Assembly (NCBI RefSeq): GCF_900536025.1
Contig: NZ_UNOZ01000001.1
Location: 1 to 53,816 of the forward strand
Origin: Pseudomonas reidholzensis
GTDB taxonomy: Bacteria > Pseudomonadota > Gammaproteobacteria > Pseudomonadales > Pseudomonadaceae
Length of the DNA: 53,816 nt
Direction: 5' to 3'
In this document: in pieces, positions 36,501 to 39,500 of the stretch
Layout of the letters: every line of letters begins with the position of its first letter
How positions within the stretch are numbered: position 1 is the stretch's first letter
The notes under the pieces: generated by a model
The model's database searches: none
Told to the model about the DNA's origin: nothing
What the model saw: only the letters and a program-made list of their open reading frames with translations
Program-made: the position numbers and the translations under genes

Positions 36501-39500
36501 TGGCCCTGGTACACGTCGTTGCTGACCGGCGTGTTGACGGTGCCGGAGCTCTGGCCTACGGCGATGGTGATGCTCTGGCCGTTGGCCAATGTCACCACGA
36601 CCGGGCTGCCGGTGACTGGGGCGTCGACCGACGCGGTGTAAACGATGGTCCCGCCCTCGGCGACCGAAGGGGTGGCTGTCAGGGTGACGGTGGTGGTGTC
36701 GCGAACATCGGTGACGCCTGTGGAAACCGGGCTTTGGTTCGCCACAAGGTTCTCGTAGTTACCACCGCTGACCCCGGTTATTTGAGTCGTGACTGCGGCA
36801 TGGCCGTGGTAAGCGTCGTTGCTGACTGGCGTGTTAACGGTGCCGGAGCTTTGGCCGACGGCAATGGTGATGCTCTGGCCGTTGGCCAATGTCACCACGA
36901 TCGGGCTGCCGGTGACGGGTGCCCCGACCGATGCGGTGTAAACGATGGTGCCGCCTTCGGCAACCGAAGGTGGAGCCGTCAGTGTGACGGTCGTGGTGTC
37001 GCGAACATCGGTGACGCCGGTGGAAACCGGACTTTGGTTCGCCACCAGGTTTTCGTAATTGCCGCCGCTGACGCTGGTGATGTTGGTAGTGACGGCCGCG
37101 TGGCCCTGGTACACGTCGTTGCTGACCGGCGTGTTGACGGTGCCGGAGCTTTGGCCCACGGCGATGGTGATGCTCTGGCCGTTGGCCAAGGTGACCACGA
37201 CAGGGCTGCCGGTGACAGGTGCGTCGACCGATGCGGTGTAGACGATGGTGCCGCCTTCAACGACCGAAGGCGTAGCGGTCAGCGTCACGGTGGTGGTGTC
37301 GCGGACATCGGTGATGCCCGTGGAAACCGGGCTTTGGTTCGCGACCAAATTCTCGTAGCTCCCGCCGCTGACCCCGGTGATTTGGGTCGTAACTGCGGCA
37401 TGGCCTTGATAGACGTCGTTGCTGACTGGCGTGTTGGCGGTGCCTGAGCTCTGGCCGACGGCGATGGTGATGGTTTGGCCGTTGGCCAAGGTGACCACGA
37501 CTGGACTGCCGGCGACCGGCGCCTCGACCGAAGCGGTGTAAACGATGGTGCCGCCTTCGGCGACCGACGGGGTTGCCGTGAGGGTCACGGCCGTGGTGTC
37601 ACGGACATCGGTGACACCGGTGGAAACCGGGCTTTGGTTCGCCACCAGATTCTCGTAGTTACCGCCGCTGACGCTGGTGATGTTGGTCGTGACTGCGGCA
37701 TGGCCTTGGTAGACGTCATCGCTGACCGGCGTGTTGACCGTGCCAGAGCTTTGGCCGACGGCGATGGTGATGCTCTGACCGTTGGCCAAGGTGACCACGA
37801 CAGGAGTGCCGGTAACCGGAGCACCCAGCGAGGCTGTATAGACAATGGTGCCGCCTTCAGCCACCGAAGGCGTGGCGGTCAGGGTCACGGTGGTGGTGTC
37901 ACGAACATCGGTGACCGAGGTGGAAACCGCTGTCGGGTTAGCCACCAGGTTCTCGTAGTTACCACCGCTGACCCCGGTTATTTGAGTCGTGACTGCGGCA
38001 TGGCCCTGGTAAGCGTCGTTGCTGACTGGCGTGTTGACGGTGCCGGAGCTTTGGCCGACGGCAATGGTGATGTTCTGGCCGTTGGCCAGGGTGACCACGA
38101 CTGGGCTGCCGGTGACTGGGGCGTCGACCGATGCGGTGTAGACGATGGTCCCGCCTTCGGCGACCGATGGGGTGGCGGTCAGGGTGACGGTGGTGGTGTC
38201 TCGAACATCGGTGACGCCGGTGGAAACCGGGCTCTGGTTCGCCACCAGGTTCTCGTAGTTGCCGCCGCTGACACTGGTGATGTTTGTCGTGACGGCAGCA
38301 TGACCCTGATAAGCGTCGTTGCTGACCGGCGTGCTGACGGTACCGGAGCTCTGTCCGACCGCGATGGTGATGCTTTGGCCGTTGGCCAGGGTGACCACGA
38401 CCGGGCTGCCGATGACGGGCGCCCCGACCGATGCGGTGTAAACGATGGTGCCGCCTTCAGCAACCGAAGGCGTAGCAGTCAGAGTGACGGTAGTGGTGTC
38501 GGTTACGTCGGTGACGCCCGTAGATACGGGAGCGTTATTGGCTACCAGATTCTCGTAGTTGCCCCCGCTGACGCTGGTGATGCTATTGGAGACCGCCGCA
38601 TGGCCCTGGTACGCGTCGTTGCTGACCAACGTGCTGACGGTGCCAGCGCTCTGACCGACAGCGATGGTGATGCTCTGGCCATTGGCCAAGGTCACCACGA
38701 CCGGGCTGCCAGTGACCGGAGCCGTCACGCTGGCGGTGTAGACAATAGTCCCGCCTTCGGCAACCGATGCCGTCGCGGTCAGTGATACGGTCGAAGTGTC
38801 GACGGTATCCACGATACGGGTCACGACAGTGCTGCCATCGACTGCCAGGTTCTCGAAATTCCCCCCGCTGGCGCCGGTGATGCGAACGCTGACCGAGTCT
38901 GCATCCGCGTACGGATCATTCGCAGGCGCAGCAACCGCCACGCTGCCGGAGATCTGGTTGGCGGCGAGGGTGATGACCTGACCATTGCTCAGCGTGACTG
39001 TCACCGGGGTGCCCGCGGGGGCGCCGAGGGTGGCGGTGTAGAGGATTGTCCCGCCTTCGGCAACCGACGACGTTGCCGACAGCGACACGGTGGTGGTGTC
39101 TTGTAGCGCAGTGACCGTGGTACTGACCGGCGTCTGGTCGCCCACCAGGCTCTCGAAGTTGCCGCCACTGACCTGACTAATGCTGTTGCTGATGGCCGGA
39201 TGATCAGCGTGCACGTCGTTGCCCACCGGCGTGCCGATGGAACCCGAGCTCTGCCCGACCGCAATGGTGATGGTTTGCCCATTGGCCAGGGTTACCACGA
39301 CCGGGCTGCCGGTCACCGGCGCGCCCAGCGATGCGGTGTAGACGATGGTCCCGCCTTCGGTTACCGACGGTGTCGCGGTCAGGGTTACGGTGGTGGTGTC
39401 CTTGGCATCGTCGACGCTCGTGGAAACCGGGCTCTGGTTGGCCACCAGGTTCTCGAAGTTGCCACCGCTGACACCGCTGATGCTGGTGCTGACCGGCGCA

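Noticed and set aside
31100..37447. Very long open frame (about 2,100 codons) on the plus strand, rich in Asp, Gly and Arg
   Set aside because: It is antisense to the adhesin repeats. Because the period is 300 bases, a multiple of three, a frame free of stops in one unit stays free in the next. The same explains the long plus-strand frames at 12668-15847, 16400-19747, 20975-22882, 22982-25567 and 26051-28882.
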